Source of the DNA: Brachybacterium alimentarium | GTDB lineage: Bacteria > Actinomycetota > Actinomycetes > Actinomycetales > Dermabacteraceae | Direction of reading: 5' to 3' | DNA: 64,000 nt | Assembly (NCBI RefSeq): GCF_002332425.1 | Contig: NZ_NRGS01000025.1 | Location: forward strand, 105,850-169,849 | The notes under the pieces: model-generated | The model's input: only the letters and a program-made list of their open reading frames with translations | Told to the model about the DNA's origin: nothing | The model's database searches: none | Program-made: the position numbers and the translations under genes | In this document: positions 52,211 through 62,903 of the stretch, one piece after another | Layout: every line of letters begins with the position of its first letter | Position numbering within the stretch: position 1 is the first letter of the stretch

Positions 52211-53065
52211 GTGACCGATCCGCAGCAGCCTCCCGCGACCGCTCCCGACGATGCGGCGCGTGCAGTCCATGGCACGCGTCCCGCTCACGCCGCCGATGCA
52301 GCAGGTGCCGCAGGTGCCGCGGGTGCCGCAGGCGCCGGGGAGCCCCCCGCGCCGCGCGGGAGCGCCCTGCTGCGTGCGGTCGAGGTGATGGAGGCGCTCC
52401 GGGCCGCCGACGGGGACGCGTGGACCCATCAGCAGAGCCACGCCTCGTTGGCCCGGTACCTGCTCGAGGAGACCTACGAGGTCCTCGAGGTGATCGACGA
52501 TCCCGGGGCCCATGGACCGCAGGCGCTGCGCGACGAGCTCGGCGACCTCCTGTTCCAGATCCTCTTCCATGCTCGCGTGGGGGAGGAGGCCGATCCGGCG
52601 TGGGACATCGACGATGTGGCGCGCGCATTCACGGCGAAGATGGAGCGGCGCAATCCCCATATCTTCGGCGAGCGGCGGGACCGCGCCCTCGAGGACCGCG
52701 GGGACGTCGGGCAGATCGTCGCTCAGTGGCACGCCGTGAAGGCCGCCGAGCGCGAGGCGGCCGGAGCGATCGCCGCCCAGGGCCCGGTCTGGTTCGAGGG
52801 CATCCCCGTGGACCTGCCCTCGCTGCAGACTGCGGCGAAGGTCGTGCACCGTGCCCGCTCCGAGGGCCGGCTCGACGAGCTCCTCGCCGCCGCTGACGAG
52901 GCCGCAGCCGCGGCCGACGGCCTCGACTGGGGCGCCGACCTGGGCCGTGACCTGCTCGATCTCGCGGTGCGTGCCGAGGCGCGGGACGACGATCCCGAGA
53001 CCGCTCTGCGTGCCCTGCTCGCCCGCACCCGCAGCATGATCGAGGCCGGTCCCGACTCGCACTGA
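52211..53065 (+). CDS. mazG: Nucleoside triphosphate pyrophosphohydrolase MazG
   Basis: Hydrolyses non-canonical or excess NTPs to monophosphates. The 284-residue product has an Ala/Pro-rich leader of about 50 residues, then a MazG domain with the metal-binding EExxE and DELGD patterns (LLEETYEVLEVID, LRDELGDLLFQILFHAR), IDDVARAFTAKMERRNPHIF and a second helical region. The start is GTG 52211; a -10-like hexamer sits seven bases upstream and no ribosome site is visible, suggesting a leaderless internal transcript. Confidence 0.92.
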   Translation: MTDPQQPPATAPDDAARAVHGTRPAHAADAAGAAGAAGAAGAGEPPAPRGSALLRAVEVMEALRAADGDAWTHQQSHASLARYLLEETYEVLEVIDDPGAHGPQALRDELGDLLFQILFHARVGEEADPAWDIDDVARAFTAKMERRNPHIFGERRDRALEDRGDVGQIVAQWHAVKAAEREAAGAIAAQGPVWFEGIPVDLPSLQTAAKVVHRARSEGRLDELLAAADEAAAAADGLDWGADLGRDLLDLAVRAEARDDDPETALRALLARTRSMIEAGPDSH

Positions 53066-53114
53066 CGTCCCTGGCACCCGTCGGACGCCCCCGGACACCG
53101 CACCCGCGAGGAAC

Positions 53115-53174
53115 CAGGGAGAGCGCTAGGGAGAGCGCTTGGAAGAGCGCCAGGGAGAGTGCCGGGGAGAGCAG
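53115..53174. repeat. Five 12-base tandem repeats upstream of eno
   Basis: CAGGGAGAGCGC-type units in strict 12-base register, about 110-170 bases before eno. Units 1, 2 and 4 are nearly identical. A TAGGAT at 53214-53219 downstream may be the eno -10. Confidence 0.8.
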
Positions 53175-53266
53175 CAGGTCGGGCGTCGGCGGCGTTCCGG
53201 CCCAGAACCGCCTAGGATGGTCGGCGGACGGTCAGCGCCGACCGGACGTGACCGAACTTCTCCTGA

Positions 53267-54565
<1,299 letters not shown>

Positions 54566-54615
54566 GAGCTCACAAGAGTTCGGGAGAGTCCAGCAGGACG
54601 TTGTAGCCTCTCAGC

Positions 54616-55314
54616 ATGAGCAGCAGACGACCGGGTGCCCCGCGATCAGCGAGGCGCCCGGTCGCTGCGTCCGGGGCCCGTCGCCCCGGAGCACGACCGG
54701 CCGCAGGACCGGGAGCCCGGTCCGCCTCCGCCTCCTCGCGCCACGGCACCAAGAACGCCGCGGGCTCGCGTGGTCGAGGCCCGGCGTCGGCCTCCCGGCC
54801 CCGCAGCACGGCGCCGCGCGGCCCCGAGCAGGACGGCCCCGGCGTGACCATCACCCGGCGCACCCTGGCCCTGGTGGCACTGGTGGTGATCGCCCTCGCC
54901 GCGCTCGTTCCCACCGTGAACTCCTATGTGGCCCAGCGCCAGCAGCTCTCCGAGCTCCAGACCCAGGTCGGGAACCAGGAGAAGGACGTGGAGACCCTGC
55001 GCGAGCAGGTCGCCCGCTGGGAGGATCCCGCGTTCGTCGCCACCCGCGCCCGCGAGCGGCTGCTGTTCGCGATGCCGGGGGAGACCCAGTACCGGCTCAC
55101 CGACACCTCCGGGCACGACGTCCCGCAGACCGAGGCCGAGCAGGCCGCGGAGCAGGCCCAGGAGGGCGAGTGGTTCTCGACGCTCTGGAAGAGCGTCGAG
55201 GGTTCCAGCAGATTGACCCCCGAGGACATCCCCGACGAGACCGGCTCGACCGACGACGACGTCTCCGACGAGGATCCCGCCGACGATTCGACCGATCAGG
55301 ACGCCGACCAGTGA
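54616..55314 (+). CDS. Septum formation initiator DivIC/FtsB family protein
   Basis: A single-pass divisome protein of 232 residues. A long basic Arg/Ala/Pro/Gly cytosolic N-terminus (1-80) precedes the TM (LALVALVVIALAALVPTVNSYV, about 84-105) and the DivIC coiled coil (RQQLSELQTQVGNQEKDVETLREQVARWEDPAFVATRARERL). An acidic Asp-rich tail follows. TAGCCT (54604-54609) ends six bases before the ATG, so it may have its own leaderless transcript. The stop overlaps the next gene by GTGA. Confidence 0.9.
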   Translation: MSSRRPGAPRSARRPVAASGARRPGARPAAGPGARSASASSRHGTKNAAGSRGRGPASASRPRSTAPRGPEQDGPGVTITRRTLALVALVVIALAALVPTVNSYVAQRQQLSELQTQVGNQEKDVETLREQVARWEDPAFVATRARERLLFAMPGETQYRLTDTSGHDVPQTEAEQAAEQAQEGEWFSTLWKSVEGSSRLTPEDIPDETGSTDDDVSDEDPADDSTDQDADQ

Positions 55315-55898
55315 CTGCACTCCCGCCCCTTCCCTACGAGACTCCCGCGACAGAGCACGATCTCGAGGTGATGAGGGGTCAGCTGGGCCGGGACATGCGC
55401 GGGGTGGTCTCGATCGCCCGACGCTGCGGCTGCGGCCGCCCGGCCGTGGTGCGCACGTCCCCGCGGCTCGAGGACGGCACTCCGTTCCCCACCTCGCTCT
55501 ACCTCACGCTGCCCTGGCTCACGCTGGACATCTCCCGCATCGAGGCCACCGGCACGATGGCCGACCTGACCGAGCGGCTCGCCGCCGACGAGGAGCTGGC
55601 CGCCGGATACCAGCGGGCGCACGAGCGCTATCTCGCCCGGCGGGCCGAGATCGGTGACGCCGAGGAGGTCCGCCACGTGAGCGCCGGCGGGATGCCCACC
55701 CGCGTGAAGTGCCTGCACGCCGTGGCCGGGCAGGCCCTCGCCGAGGGGCCTGGCATCAACCCGGTGGCCGACGAGGTCCTCGCGACGATCGACGGAGTGC
55801 TTCCGGAGCTGGTGTGCCGGTGCGATGCGGACGTCGACGGGACCGCAGAGCTGCACGCAACGACGCAGGAGACGGCAGGAACGGGGGAGGGCCGATGA
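55311..55898 (+). CDS. DUF501 family protein
   Basis: A 195-residue conserved actinobacterial protein, always near eno and ppx; molecular function unknown. Family motifs: LGRDMRGVVSIARRCGCGRPAVVRTSPRLEDGTPFPTSLYLT and GGMPTRVKCLHA with conserved Cys and His residues, which could bind metal. GTG 55311 overlaps the divIC stop by four bases and the end overlaps ppx by ATGA, so all three are coupled. Confidence 0.93.
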   Translation: MTALPPLPYETPATEHDLEVMRGQLGRDMRGVVSIARRCGCGRPAVVRTSPRLEDGTPFPTSLYLTLPWLTLDISRIEATGTMADLTERLAADEELAAGYQRAHERYLARRAEIGDAEEVRHVSAGGMPTRVKCLHAVAGQALAEGPGINPVADEVLATIDGVLPELVCRCDADVDGTAELHATTQETAGTGEGR

Positions 55899-56851
55899 GC
55901 GCGCCCGTCGCAGCGATCGACTGCGGGACGAATTCGATCCGACTGCTGATCGTCCGTCAGGACGAGAGCACCGGCGAGGTCGTCGAGCTCGAGCGACGCC
56001 TGGAGATGGTGCGCCTGGGACTCGGGGTGGACCGCACCGGACGCTTCGACCCGGTCGCGATCGAGCGCACCCTGGAGGCCGCACGCGGCTACCGGCGCCT
56101 GATCGATCAGCACGGCGTGGCACCCGGCGCGGTGCGCTTCGTGGCGACGTCCGCGACGCGCGACGCCTCGAACCGCGACGAGTTCATCGAGGGGATCCGC
56201 GAGATCCTCGGCGTCACGCCGGAGGTGATCAGCGGCGCGGAGGAAGCTGCGCTCTCCTTCCTGGGAGCGGTCAGCACCCTCCCGGACCTGCCCGACGAGG
56301 GAGCGCGGCTGGTGGTGGACATCGGCGGCGGCTCGACCGAGCTGGTGCTCGGCACCACCACTCCGACCCACCGCATCAGCCTCGACATGGGCTCGGTCCG
56401 GCTGACCGAGCGCCACCTGGTCAGCGATCCGCCGTCGGCCGAGCAGATCGCGTCCGCGACTGCGGACATCGACGAGCTCCTGGATCTCGCCGCCGCCGAG
56501 GTCCCCCTGGACCGGGCGACCGTGCTCATCGGTGTCGCCGGGACCGTGACGACCGTCACTGCCGTCGCCCAGGGCCACGAGGAATACCGACCCGACCTCA
56601 CACACGGGGCGGCCCTCGCCGTCGAGGACGTCACCCGCCTCTGTCACGAGCTGCTGGGCATGACCCGCGAGCAGCGTTCCGCGCACCGCATCATCCACCC
56701 CGGGCGCATCGACGTGATCGGCGCGGGTGCTCTGATCTGGGCGCGGATCGTCCAGCGGGTCTCTGCGGCGGCCGGCATCACCCGGACCCGCACCAGCGAG
56801 CACGACATCCTCGACGGGATCGCGCGGGACCTGCTGGACCACCGGTCCTGA
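55895..56851 (+). CDS. Ppx/GppA exopolyphosphatase family protein
   Basis: Hydrolyses polyphosphate or pppGpp. The 318-residue, single-module actinobacterial form has AAIDCGTNSIRLLIV, RFVATSATRDASN, ISGAEEAALSFLGAV, VVDIGGGSTELVLG and GVAGTVTTVTAVA, the phosphate-binding loops of the ASKHA fold. It is the last gene of the eno-divIC-DUF501-ppx cluster. Confidence 0.95.
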   Translation: MSAPVAAIDCGTNSIRLLIVRQDESTGEVVELERRLEMVRLGLGVDRTGRFDPVAIERTLEAARGYRRLIDQHGVAPGAVRFVATSATRDASNRDEFIEGIREILGVTPEVISGAEEAALSFLGAVSTLPDLPDEGARLVVDIGGGSTELVLGTTTPTHRISLDMGSVRLTERHLVSDPPSAEQIASATADIDELLDLAAAEVPLDRATVLIGVAGTVTTVTAVAQGHEEYRPDLTHGAALAVEDVTRLCHELLGMTREQRSAHRIIHPGRIDVIGAGALIWARIVQRVSAAAGITRTRTSEHDILDGIARDLLDHRS

Positions 56852-56936
56852 TCCCGGGCCGCCGCCTCCCCGGAGCAGAGCCCGCCGGGACCGTCGCAGA
56901 AGTGTCCACGGAGCGCGTCCACGGAGCGCGTCGTTT

Positions 56937-56965
56937 TTGTCAGCAGGGCTCCTCGGTTCTAGGCT
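56937..56965 (+). promoter_or_regulatory. Promoter of the NDH-2 gene
   Basis: TTGTCA (56937-56942), 17-base spacer, TAGGCT (56960-56965). The predicted start coincides with the ATG at 56973, giving a leaderless mRNA. Confidence 0.65.
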
Positions 56966-56972
56966 GTGGTCC

Positions 56973-58346
56973 ATGAACACCACTTTCGGCGGTAAGCCCC
57001 ATGTCCTGATCCTCGGCGGCGGTTCCGTCGGCCTGACGACTGCGTCCGATCTGCGCAAGACGCTCGGCACGGAGGTTGCGATCACGGTCGTCGACCCGCG
57101 CCCGTACATGACCTACGCGCCCTTCCTCCCCGAGGTCGGCGCGGGCAGCATCGATCCTCGCAACGTCCTCGCGCCCCTGCGCAAGGTGCTCGCGGGCGCC
57201 AAGGTCGTCACCGGTGCTGTCTCGCAGATCCGCAGCGCGGAGAACACCGTCGTGGTGACCATCGAGGAGGACGTGCAGCTCGAGATCTCCTACGACTACC
57301 TCGTCGTCGGTCTCGGCTCCGTCCCGCGCCTGCTGCCCATCCCGGGCCTCGCGGAGAACGCGATCGGCTTCAAGCAGGTCGAGGAGGCGATCACCGTTCG
57401 CGATCGCATCCTCGCGAACCTCGCCGAGGCCGCCTCCACCAAGGATCCGAAGATCCGCAAGCGTCTGCTCACCTTCACGTTCATCGGCGGCGGCTTCGCC
57501 GGTGGCGAGGCGATCGCAGAGACCGAGGACATGGTGCGCGATGCACTGCGCTACTACCCCGATCTGCACGCGTCGGACATCCGCTTCGTGCTCATCGACG
57601 CGGCGCCCTTCGTGTTCCCCGAGCTCACCGAGGACCAGCGCGCGTACGTGCTGAACCAGCTGCGCGAGCGCGGCATCGAGGTCAAGCTCGAGACCTTCCT
57701 CAACTCGGCCGAGGACGGTCTCATCAAGACCAGCGACGGCGACGAGTTCGAGACCGGTCTGCTGGTCTGGAACGCCGGCGTGAAGCCCAACCCGGTGCTC
57801 TCCGACGACGAGTCCTCCGATCTGCCGGTCATCACCGAGCGCGGCCCCATGATGGGCAAGCTCGAGGCGCTGGCCGATCTGCGGGTCAACGGCGCCGACG
57901 GCCCGCTCGAGAACGTCTTCGTCGGTGGCGACTGCGCCGCCGTCCCGGACCTGGCGTCCGGCGAGGGCAAGTTCTGCCCGCCCAATGCCCAGCACGCCGT
58001 GCGGCAGGGCAAGCGCGTCGCCGACAACATCGCCCGTTCTGTGCAGGGCCGGCCGCTGGTGGACTACTACCACAAGAACCTCGGTGTCATGGCGACCCTG
58101 GGCATGTACAAGGGCGTCGGCCGCCTCAACGTGGCCGACAAGGAGCTCGACATCCGCGGGCTCCCGGCCTGGGCGATGGCGCGCGCCTACCACGTCTACG
58201 CGATGCCGACGCTGGGCCGGAAGGCCGCCGTCATCGCCGGGTGGGCGAGCAACCTGATCTCGCGTCGGGACATCGTGGGCATCCCGCAGTCCTCGACCCC
58301 TCGCGCAGCGTTCGAGTACGCCGCGAACTCCGGCAAGAAGAAGTGA
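56973..58346 (+). CDS. ndh: Type II NADH dehydrogenase
   Basis: A single-subunit membrane-attached flavoenzyme that passes electrons from NADH to menaquinone without pumping protons. In 457 residues: FAD loop HVLILGGGSVGLTTASDL (about 8-25), NADH loop FTFIGGGFAGGEAIAE (near 168-183), WNAGVKPNPVL and NVFVGGDCAAV. The C-terminal amphipathic part serves for membrane contact. A well-spaced promoter ends seven bases before the ATG. Confidence 0.92.
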   Translation: MNTTFGGKPHVLILGGGSVGLTTASDLRKTLGTEVAITVVDPRPYMTYAPFLPEVGAGSIDPRNVLAPLRKVLAGAKVVTGAVSQIRSAENTVVVTIEEDVQLEISYDYLVVGLGSVPRLLPIPGLAENAIGFKQVEEAITVRDRILANLAEAASTKDPKIRKRLLTFTFIGGGFAGGEAIAETEDMVRDALRYYPDLHASDIRFVLIDAAPFVFPELTEDQRAYVLNQLRERGIEVKLETFLNSAEDGLIKTSDGDEFETGLLVWNAGVKPNPVLSDDESSDLPVITERGPMMGKLEALADLRVNGADGPLENVFVGGDCAAVPDLASGEGKFCPPNAQHAVRQGKRVADNIARSVQGRPLVDYYHKNLGVMATLGMYKGVGRLNVADKELDIRGLPAWAMARAYHVYAMPTLGRKAAVIAGWASNLISRRDIVGIPQSSTPRAAFEYAANSGKKK

Positions 58347-58394
58347 TCCGGTCGGGAGGCGCGGACTGATCGCCTCCTCCCGCCCGCAGGCACC

Positions 58395-58431
58395 ACGAAG
58401 CACCGTCACGCGAGGCGTGGCGGTGCTTCGT
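58395..58431 (+). terminator. NDH-2 terminator
   Basis: A 17-base stem (ACGAAGCACCGTCACGC, one G-U) with GAG loop; the sequence GTGCTTCGTC recurs just after, at 58439-58448. Confidence 0.8.
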
Positions 58432-58588
58432 CGTGGCAGTGCTTCGTCATGCGGTGCTCGTGGCCGACGCGGGCGCGCTCATCGCGAATGACCGAGTATG
58501 ATCGTTTCTGGCATTGAACGAGCAGGGTCGACCATCCGCAGGCGGAAACATCTCGTGTGGAGGGATACGGCCGGAAGGGCAGGACCGC

Positions 58589-59386
58589 ATGGAGATCCAT
58601 ATCGTCGCCGACGCCTCCGAGGGCGCGAAGGCGGTCGCTGACGCCATCGAGAGCACCCTGCGCGGGGCCGCGGGGTCCGGCGCCGCGCTCGGCCTGGCCA
58701 CCGGCTCCTCGCCGGTCCCGGCGTACACGGAGCTGATCCGTCGCCATCGTGAGGAGGGGCTCTCCTTCGCCGGCAGCCGGGCCTTCCTGCTCGATGAGTA
58801 CGTGGGCCTGGCCGCCGGGCACGAGCAGAGCTACCACCGATTCATCCGCGAGAACTTCACGTCGCACATCGACATCGACGACGCCGCCGTCGTCTCGCCG
58901 GACGGCAGCGCCGAGGACCCCGCGGCCGAGGCCGCGGCCTATGACGAGAAGATCCGCGAGGCCGGCGGCGTGGATCTGCAGATCCTCGGCATCGGCTCCA
59001 ACGGCCACATCGCCTTCAACGAGCCCGGCAGCTCGCTCGCCTCCCGCACGCATGTCGTGGGCCTGACCCAGGGGACCATCCAGGACAACGCCCGTTTCTT
59101 CGGTGACGTCTCCGAGGTGCCCGTGCGCGCGCTGAGCCAGGGCCTGGGCACGATCAGGGATGCCCGGCGCATCGTGCTCACGGCGTCCGGGGAGGGCAAG
59201 GCCGCGGCGGTCGCGCAGCTCGTCGAGGGAGCGATCAGCGCCCGCTGGCCGGCCACCAGCCTCCAGCTGCACCCGGAGGTCCTCGTCGTGATCGATGAGG
59301 CGGCCGCCTCACAGCTGGAGCTCAGCGACTACTACCGGTTCCAGCACTCGCTCGCGGCACAGAACCCGGTCGTACCTCACAGCTGA
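58589..59386 (+). CDS. nagB: Glucosamine-6-phosphate deaminase
   Basis: Converts glucosamine-6-phosphate to fructose-6-phosphate and ammonia. The 265-residue enzyme has LGLATGSSPVPAYTELIRRH, FLLDEYVGLAAGHEQSYHRFI with the catalytic Asp, ILGIGSNGHIAFNEPGSS with the catalytic His, and ALSQGLGTIRDARRI. ATG 58589 has GCAGGA upstream. A TATGAT at 58497-58502 may be its -10. No nagA or transporter is adjacent. Confidence 0.96.
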   Translation: MEIHIVADASEGAKAVADAIESTLRGAAGSGAALGLATGSSPVPAYTELIRRHREEGLSFAGSRAFLLDEYVGLAAGHEQSYHRFIRENFTSHIDIDDAAVVSPDGSAEDPAAEAAAYDEKIREAGGVDLQILGIGSNGHIAFNEPGSSLASRTHVVGLTQGTIQDNARFFGDVSEVPVRALSQGLGTIRDARRIVLTASGEGKAAAVAQLVEGAISARWPATSLQLHPEVLVVIDEAAASQLELSDYYRFQHSLAAQNPVVPHS

Positions 59387-59438
59387 CGAGAGGAGGAGGG
59401 AGAGGCCGCGCCGCGACCGGGCGGATACGATCATTCCC

Positions 59439-60941
59439 ATGCAGAAGGCAGACTCCTCCTCGTCTCCGTCCCCCGTCGCGCCAGCGGCGCCCCGCAACGG
59501 TCTCGACCGCTTCTTCAAGATCTCCGAACGTGGCTCGAGCGTGGCCCGCGAGATCCGTGGTGGCCTGGTCACGTTCTTCTCGATGTGCTACATCGTGGTG
59601 CTGAACCCGCTGATCATCGGCACCGTGCCAGACTCGACGGGCAAGTTCCTCGGAGGAGGGGACGAGCCCAACCTCGCCGCGGTCGCTGCGGGCACCGCCC
59701 TGATCGCCGGGCTGCTCAGCATCTTCATGGGCACATGGGCGAAGTTCCCGCTCGCCCTGGCGACCGGACTGGGGCTGAACGCCTACGTGGCCTACTCGGT
59801 GGTGCCGCTGCCCGGCATGACCTGGGGCGGGGCCATGGGTCTGGTGCTCCTCGAGGGCGTCGTCATCCTCGGGCTCGTGCTCACCGGTTTCCGCAAAGCC
59901 GTCTTCAGCGCCGTGCCCCCGTTCCTCAAGACCGCGATCGCCGTCGGCATCGGCCTGTTCATCGCGTTCCTGGGCCTGTTCAACGCGAAGTTCGTGACCA
60001 CCGCGTCGGGCACCCCGGTGCAGCTGGGCAACGACGGCTCGCTCACCGGCTGGCCGACGCTGGTGTTCGTGGTGGGCCTGCTGCTGATGTTCGTGCTGTG
60101 GGTGCGCAAGGTACCCGGCTCGATCCTCCTGGCCATCGTCGTGGCGACCGTGCTCGCGATCGTCCTCGAGCGGGTCCTGCACCTGGGCGGATTCTCCCCG
60201 GCCGATGAGTCCGGTGCCGGTGGCAATCCGGGCGGCTGGGCGATGAACGTCCCCGCTCTCACCGAGTTCCCGATCAAGGCCCCTGACTTCGCCACGCTGT
60301 TCACCGTCGACCCGATCGGCGGCGTGACCGCAGCCGGTGGCATCGGCGCGATCGTCATCGTCTTCTCCCTGCTGCTGGCGGACTTCTTCGACACCATGGG
60401 CACGATGGTCGCCGTGGCGTCCGGTGCCGACCTCGTCGACGAGGACGGTGAGATCGAGGGCTCCCAGAAGATCCTCGTGGTCGACTCGATCGCGGCGATC
60501 GCCGGCGGTGTCGGCGGCGTCTCCTCGAACACCAGCTTCGTCGAATCGACCTCGGGAGTCGCCGAGGGAGCGCGCACCGGTCTCGCCTCCGTGGTCGTGG
60601 GCATCGCCTTCCTCGCGACCACCTTCCTTTCCCCGCTCGTGGCGCTCGTGCCCTACGAGGCCGCCACGCCCGCACTGGTGATGGTCGGCTTCCTCATGAT
60701 GACCCAGGTGACGGACATCGACTTCACCGATGTCGAGGTCGCGATCCCGGCGTTCCTCACGATCATCCTGATGCCCTTCGCGTACTCCATCACCGTGGGC
60801 ATGGGAGCAGGGTTCCTCATGTACGTGCTCATCCGGGTGGTGCGCGGCAAGGCCCGCCAGGTGCACTGGCTGATGTACGTGATCGCTGCCCTCTTCATCG
60901 CCTACTTCCTGCGGGGCGCGATCGAGGGACTCCTGCTGTGA
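59439..60941 (+). CDS. NCS2 family purine permease (AzgA/PbuG-like)
   Basis: A proton-coupled nucleobase transporter with about 12-13 TMs in 500 residues. The AzgA branch is indicated by EIRGGLVTFFSMCYIVVLNPLI, ALATGLGLNAYVAYSVV, LLLADFFDTMGTMVAVAS and GGVGGVSSNTSFVESTSGVAEGARTG; substrates are probably adenine, guanine or hypoxanthine. TACGAT (59426-59431) ends seven bases before ATG 59439: probably leaderless. A MarR gene overlaps its stop by GTGA. Confidence 0.94.
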   Translation: MQKADSSSSPSPVAPAAPRNGLDRFFKISERGSSVAREIRGGLVTFFSMCYIVVLNPLIIGTVPDSTGKFLGGGDEPNLAAVAAGTALIAGLLSIFMGTWAKFPLALATGLGLNAYVAYSVVPLPGMTWGGAMGLVLLEGVVILGLVLTGFRKAVFSAVPPFLKTAIAVGIGLFIAFLGLFNAKFVTTASGTPVQLGNDGSLTGWPTLVFVVGLLLMFVLWVRKVPGSILLAIVVATVLAIVLERVLHLGGFSPADESGAGGNPGGWAMNVPALTEFPIKAPDFATLFTVDPIGGVTAAGGIGAIVIVFSLLLADFFDTMGTMVAVASGADLVDEDGEIEGSQKILVVDSIAAIAGGVGGVSSNTSFVESTSGVAEGARTGLASVVVGIAFLATTFLSPLVALVPYEAATPALVMVGFLMMTQVTDIDFTDVEVAIPAFLTIILMPFAYSITVGMGAGFLMYVLIRVVRGKARQVHWLMYVIAALFIAYFLRGAIEGLLL

Positions 60942-61438
60942 GCCCCGGGAGGCGGGAGGACCCGGCCGACGCAGCGCCGCCTCCGAGCGCTGCCGAGGAG
61001 ACGGCGCAGGAGGAGGTCGCCGAGCTCGCGGCCGATCTGCGCCGGGTCCTGCTGGTCTCCTCACGGGTCCTGCGTGCGCGCACGGCATCCGACGACGTCT
61101 CCGCCTCCCAGTACTCCGTGCTCGCCTATCTGCAGCGCTCGGGTCCGTCGACGCCCGGCACCCTGGCGGACTTCGAACACGTCAGTCCACCGGTGATGAC
61201 ACGACTCCTGGGGCGGCTCCAAGCAGCCGGCTTCGTGGACCGCGTGGCGCATCCGGGCGACGGCCGGCAGGTGCAGGTGACCCTCACGACGATCGGCGAG
61301 GAGGTCGTGGTGCGCGGCCGTGCCGAGCGCGATGCCTGGCTCCGCTCCCGGATCGAAGCGGCCGGACCTGCCCAGCAGGAATCGTTGCGGGCAGCGACCG
61401 AACTGCTGCGCGACACCCTCTTCTCGTCACCGGACTGA
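60938..61438 (+). CDS. MarR family transcriptional regulator
   Basis: A 166-residue winged-helix protein (SQYSVLAYLQRSGPSTPGTLADFEHVSPPVMTRLLGRLQAAGFVDRVAHPGDGRQVQVTLT). GTG 60938 overlaps the permease stop as GTGA, so it is co-translated with the permease and may respond to a purine or related ligand; that is inferred from context only. Confidence 0.9.
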   Translation: MSPGRREDPADAAPPPSAAEETAQEEVAELAADLRRVLLVSSRVLRARTASDDVSASQYSVLAYLQRSGPSTPGTLADFEHVSPPVMTRLLGRLQAAGFVDRVAHPGDGRQVQVTLTTIGEEVVVRGRAERDAWLRSRIEAAGPAQQESLRAATELLRDTLFSSPD

Positions 61439-61512
61439 GCACACCCTCAGGCCCGCCGGTGCTGTCCCGGTCGAGCGGACCACCGGTGCACCGACCGACC
61501 GCCGGCTGCCTG

Positions 61513-61553
61513 CACGAGGGCCGGACCACCGCGGAGGTGGTCCGGCCCTCGTG
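61513..61553. terminator. Bidirectional terminator between MarR and serC
   Basis: A perfect 18-base stem (CACGAGGGCCGGACCACC) with a five-base loop between converging genes. Confidence 0.85.
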
Positions 61554-61614
61554 CTCGTGCCCTTCGCCCGCAGGCCGCACTGCATGTACTGCATGCACTG
61601 CGGTCAGGAGGAGG

Positions 61615-62772
61615 TCAGGCGCTCTGGTCCAGCAGGTGATCCAGGACGGCGATCAGCGCGGCCACGTCCTCCTCGCCCACGGCGGGGAAGGTCGCGATGC
61701 GCAGCTGGTTGCGGCCCAGCTTGCGGTACGGCTCCACGTCCACGACGCCGTGCTGTCGCAGCACTGTCGTGAGGGCCGTCGCGTCGATCTCGTCGTCGAC
61801 GTCCAGGGTGGTCACGACCTGCGAGCGCGCACCGGGGTCGGTGACGAACGGCGTGACCTCGTCGCGGCGGGCGGCCCAGTCCTGCAGCATGCCGCTGGTG
61901 GTGCGGGTGCGGGAGTCCGCCCACGTCAGGCCGCCCTGCTCCAGCATCCACTCGATCTGCTCAGCCATCAGCACGAGGGTCGCGACGGCCGGGGTGTTGA
62001 GAGTCTGGTCCTTGCGCGAGTTGTCGATCGCGCTGGTGAGGGAGAGGAACGAGGGGATCCACCGCGAAGTGTCGGCGGCGAGGCGCTCGGCACGCTCGAT
62101 CGCGGCGGGGGAGAGGATGCTCAGCCACAGCCCGCCGTCGGAGGCGAATGCCTTCTGCGGGGCGAAATAGTACGCGTCGGTCTGGGTGATGTCGACCATC
62201 GCGCCGCCGGCGGCCGAGGTGGCGTCGACCAGCACGAGCTGATCGGGCCGGGCGCCCTCGGGGCGCTGCACGGGGACCATCACACCCGTCGAGGTCTCGT
62301 TGTGCGGCCACGCGTAGGCATCGACGTCGTCCCGGGCGACAGGCACCGGGAGCGCGCCGGGCGTCGCGGCGACGACTTCCGGCTCCCGGAGGTGCGGAGC
62401 GGCGGTGAGCTCGGTGGCGAACTTCTGCGAGAACTCCCCGAGCACCAGGTTCTGAGCGCGCTGCTCGACCAGGCCGCAGGCGGCGACGCCCCAGAAGGCC
62501 GTGGAACCGCCGTTGCCGAGAACGACCTCGTAGCCCTCGGGCAGCGAGAAGAGTTCGCGCAGCCCGGCACGGATGCGGCCGACGTACTGCTTGACGGGCG
62601 CCTGCCGGTGCGACGTCCCCATGACCGTGCGGGAGACCGAGCTCAGGGCTTCCATCTGAGCGTCGCGGATGCGGGACGGACCGGAACCGAAGCGACCGTC
62701 CCCGGGAAGCATCTCCTGGGGTATCGACAGGCCGCGGATCGTATCGGCTCGAGCGGTGCGGGCATCGGACAT
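61615..62772 (-). CDS. serC: Phosphoserine aminotransferase
   Basis: A PLP enzyme of serine synthesis (and pyridoxine synthesis in some bacteria). The 385-residue actinobacterial form has DGRFGSGPSRIRDAQ, VMGTSHRQAPVKQYV, VLGNGGSTAFWGVAACGLV and the PLP Lys207 in YYFAPQKAFASDGG. ATG 62772 follows GAGGAG at six bases; the longer frame to 62889 is not family sequence. It diverges from menG. Confidence 0.95.
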   Translation of the reverse strand: MSDARTARADTIRGLSIPQEMLPGDGRFGSGPSRIRDAQMEALSSVSRTVMGTSHRQAPVKQYVGRIRAGLRELFSLPEGYEVVLGNGGSTAFWGVAACGLVEQRAQNLVLGEFSQKFATELTAAPHLREPEVVAATPGALPVPVARDDVDAYAWPHNETSTGVMVPVQRPEGARPDQLVLVDATSAAGGAMVDITQTDAYYFAPQKAFASDGGLWLSILSPAAIERAERLAADTSRWIPSFLSLTSAIDNSRKDQTLNTPAVATLVLMAEQIEWMLEQGGLTWADSRTRTTSGMLQDWAARRDEVTPFVTDPGARSQVVTTLDVDDEIDATALTTVLRQHGVVDVEPYRKLGRNQLRIATFPAVGEEDVAALIAVLDHLLDQSA

Positions 62773-62903
62773 CGGTAACTCCTCGTGATGCGTGGACCGG
62801 TGCCGACGGCGAATCCGCCGGCCCCGCCTCATATCCTGCCAGGGGAGCGGCCGTCCCTCGAGAACGGTCCGTCGTGGGACGGTGCACATGGCAGGATCGG
62901 AGC

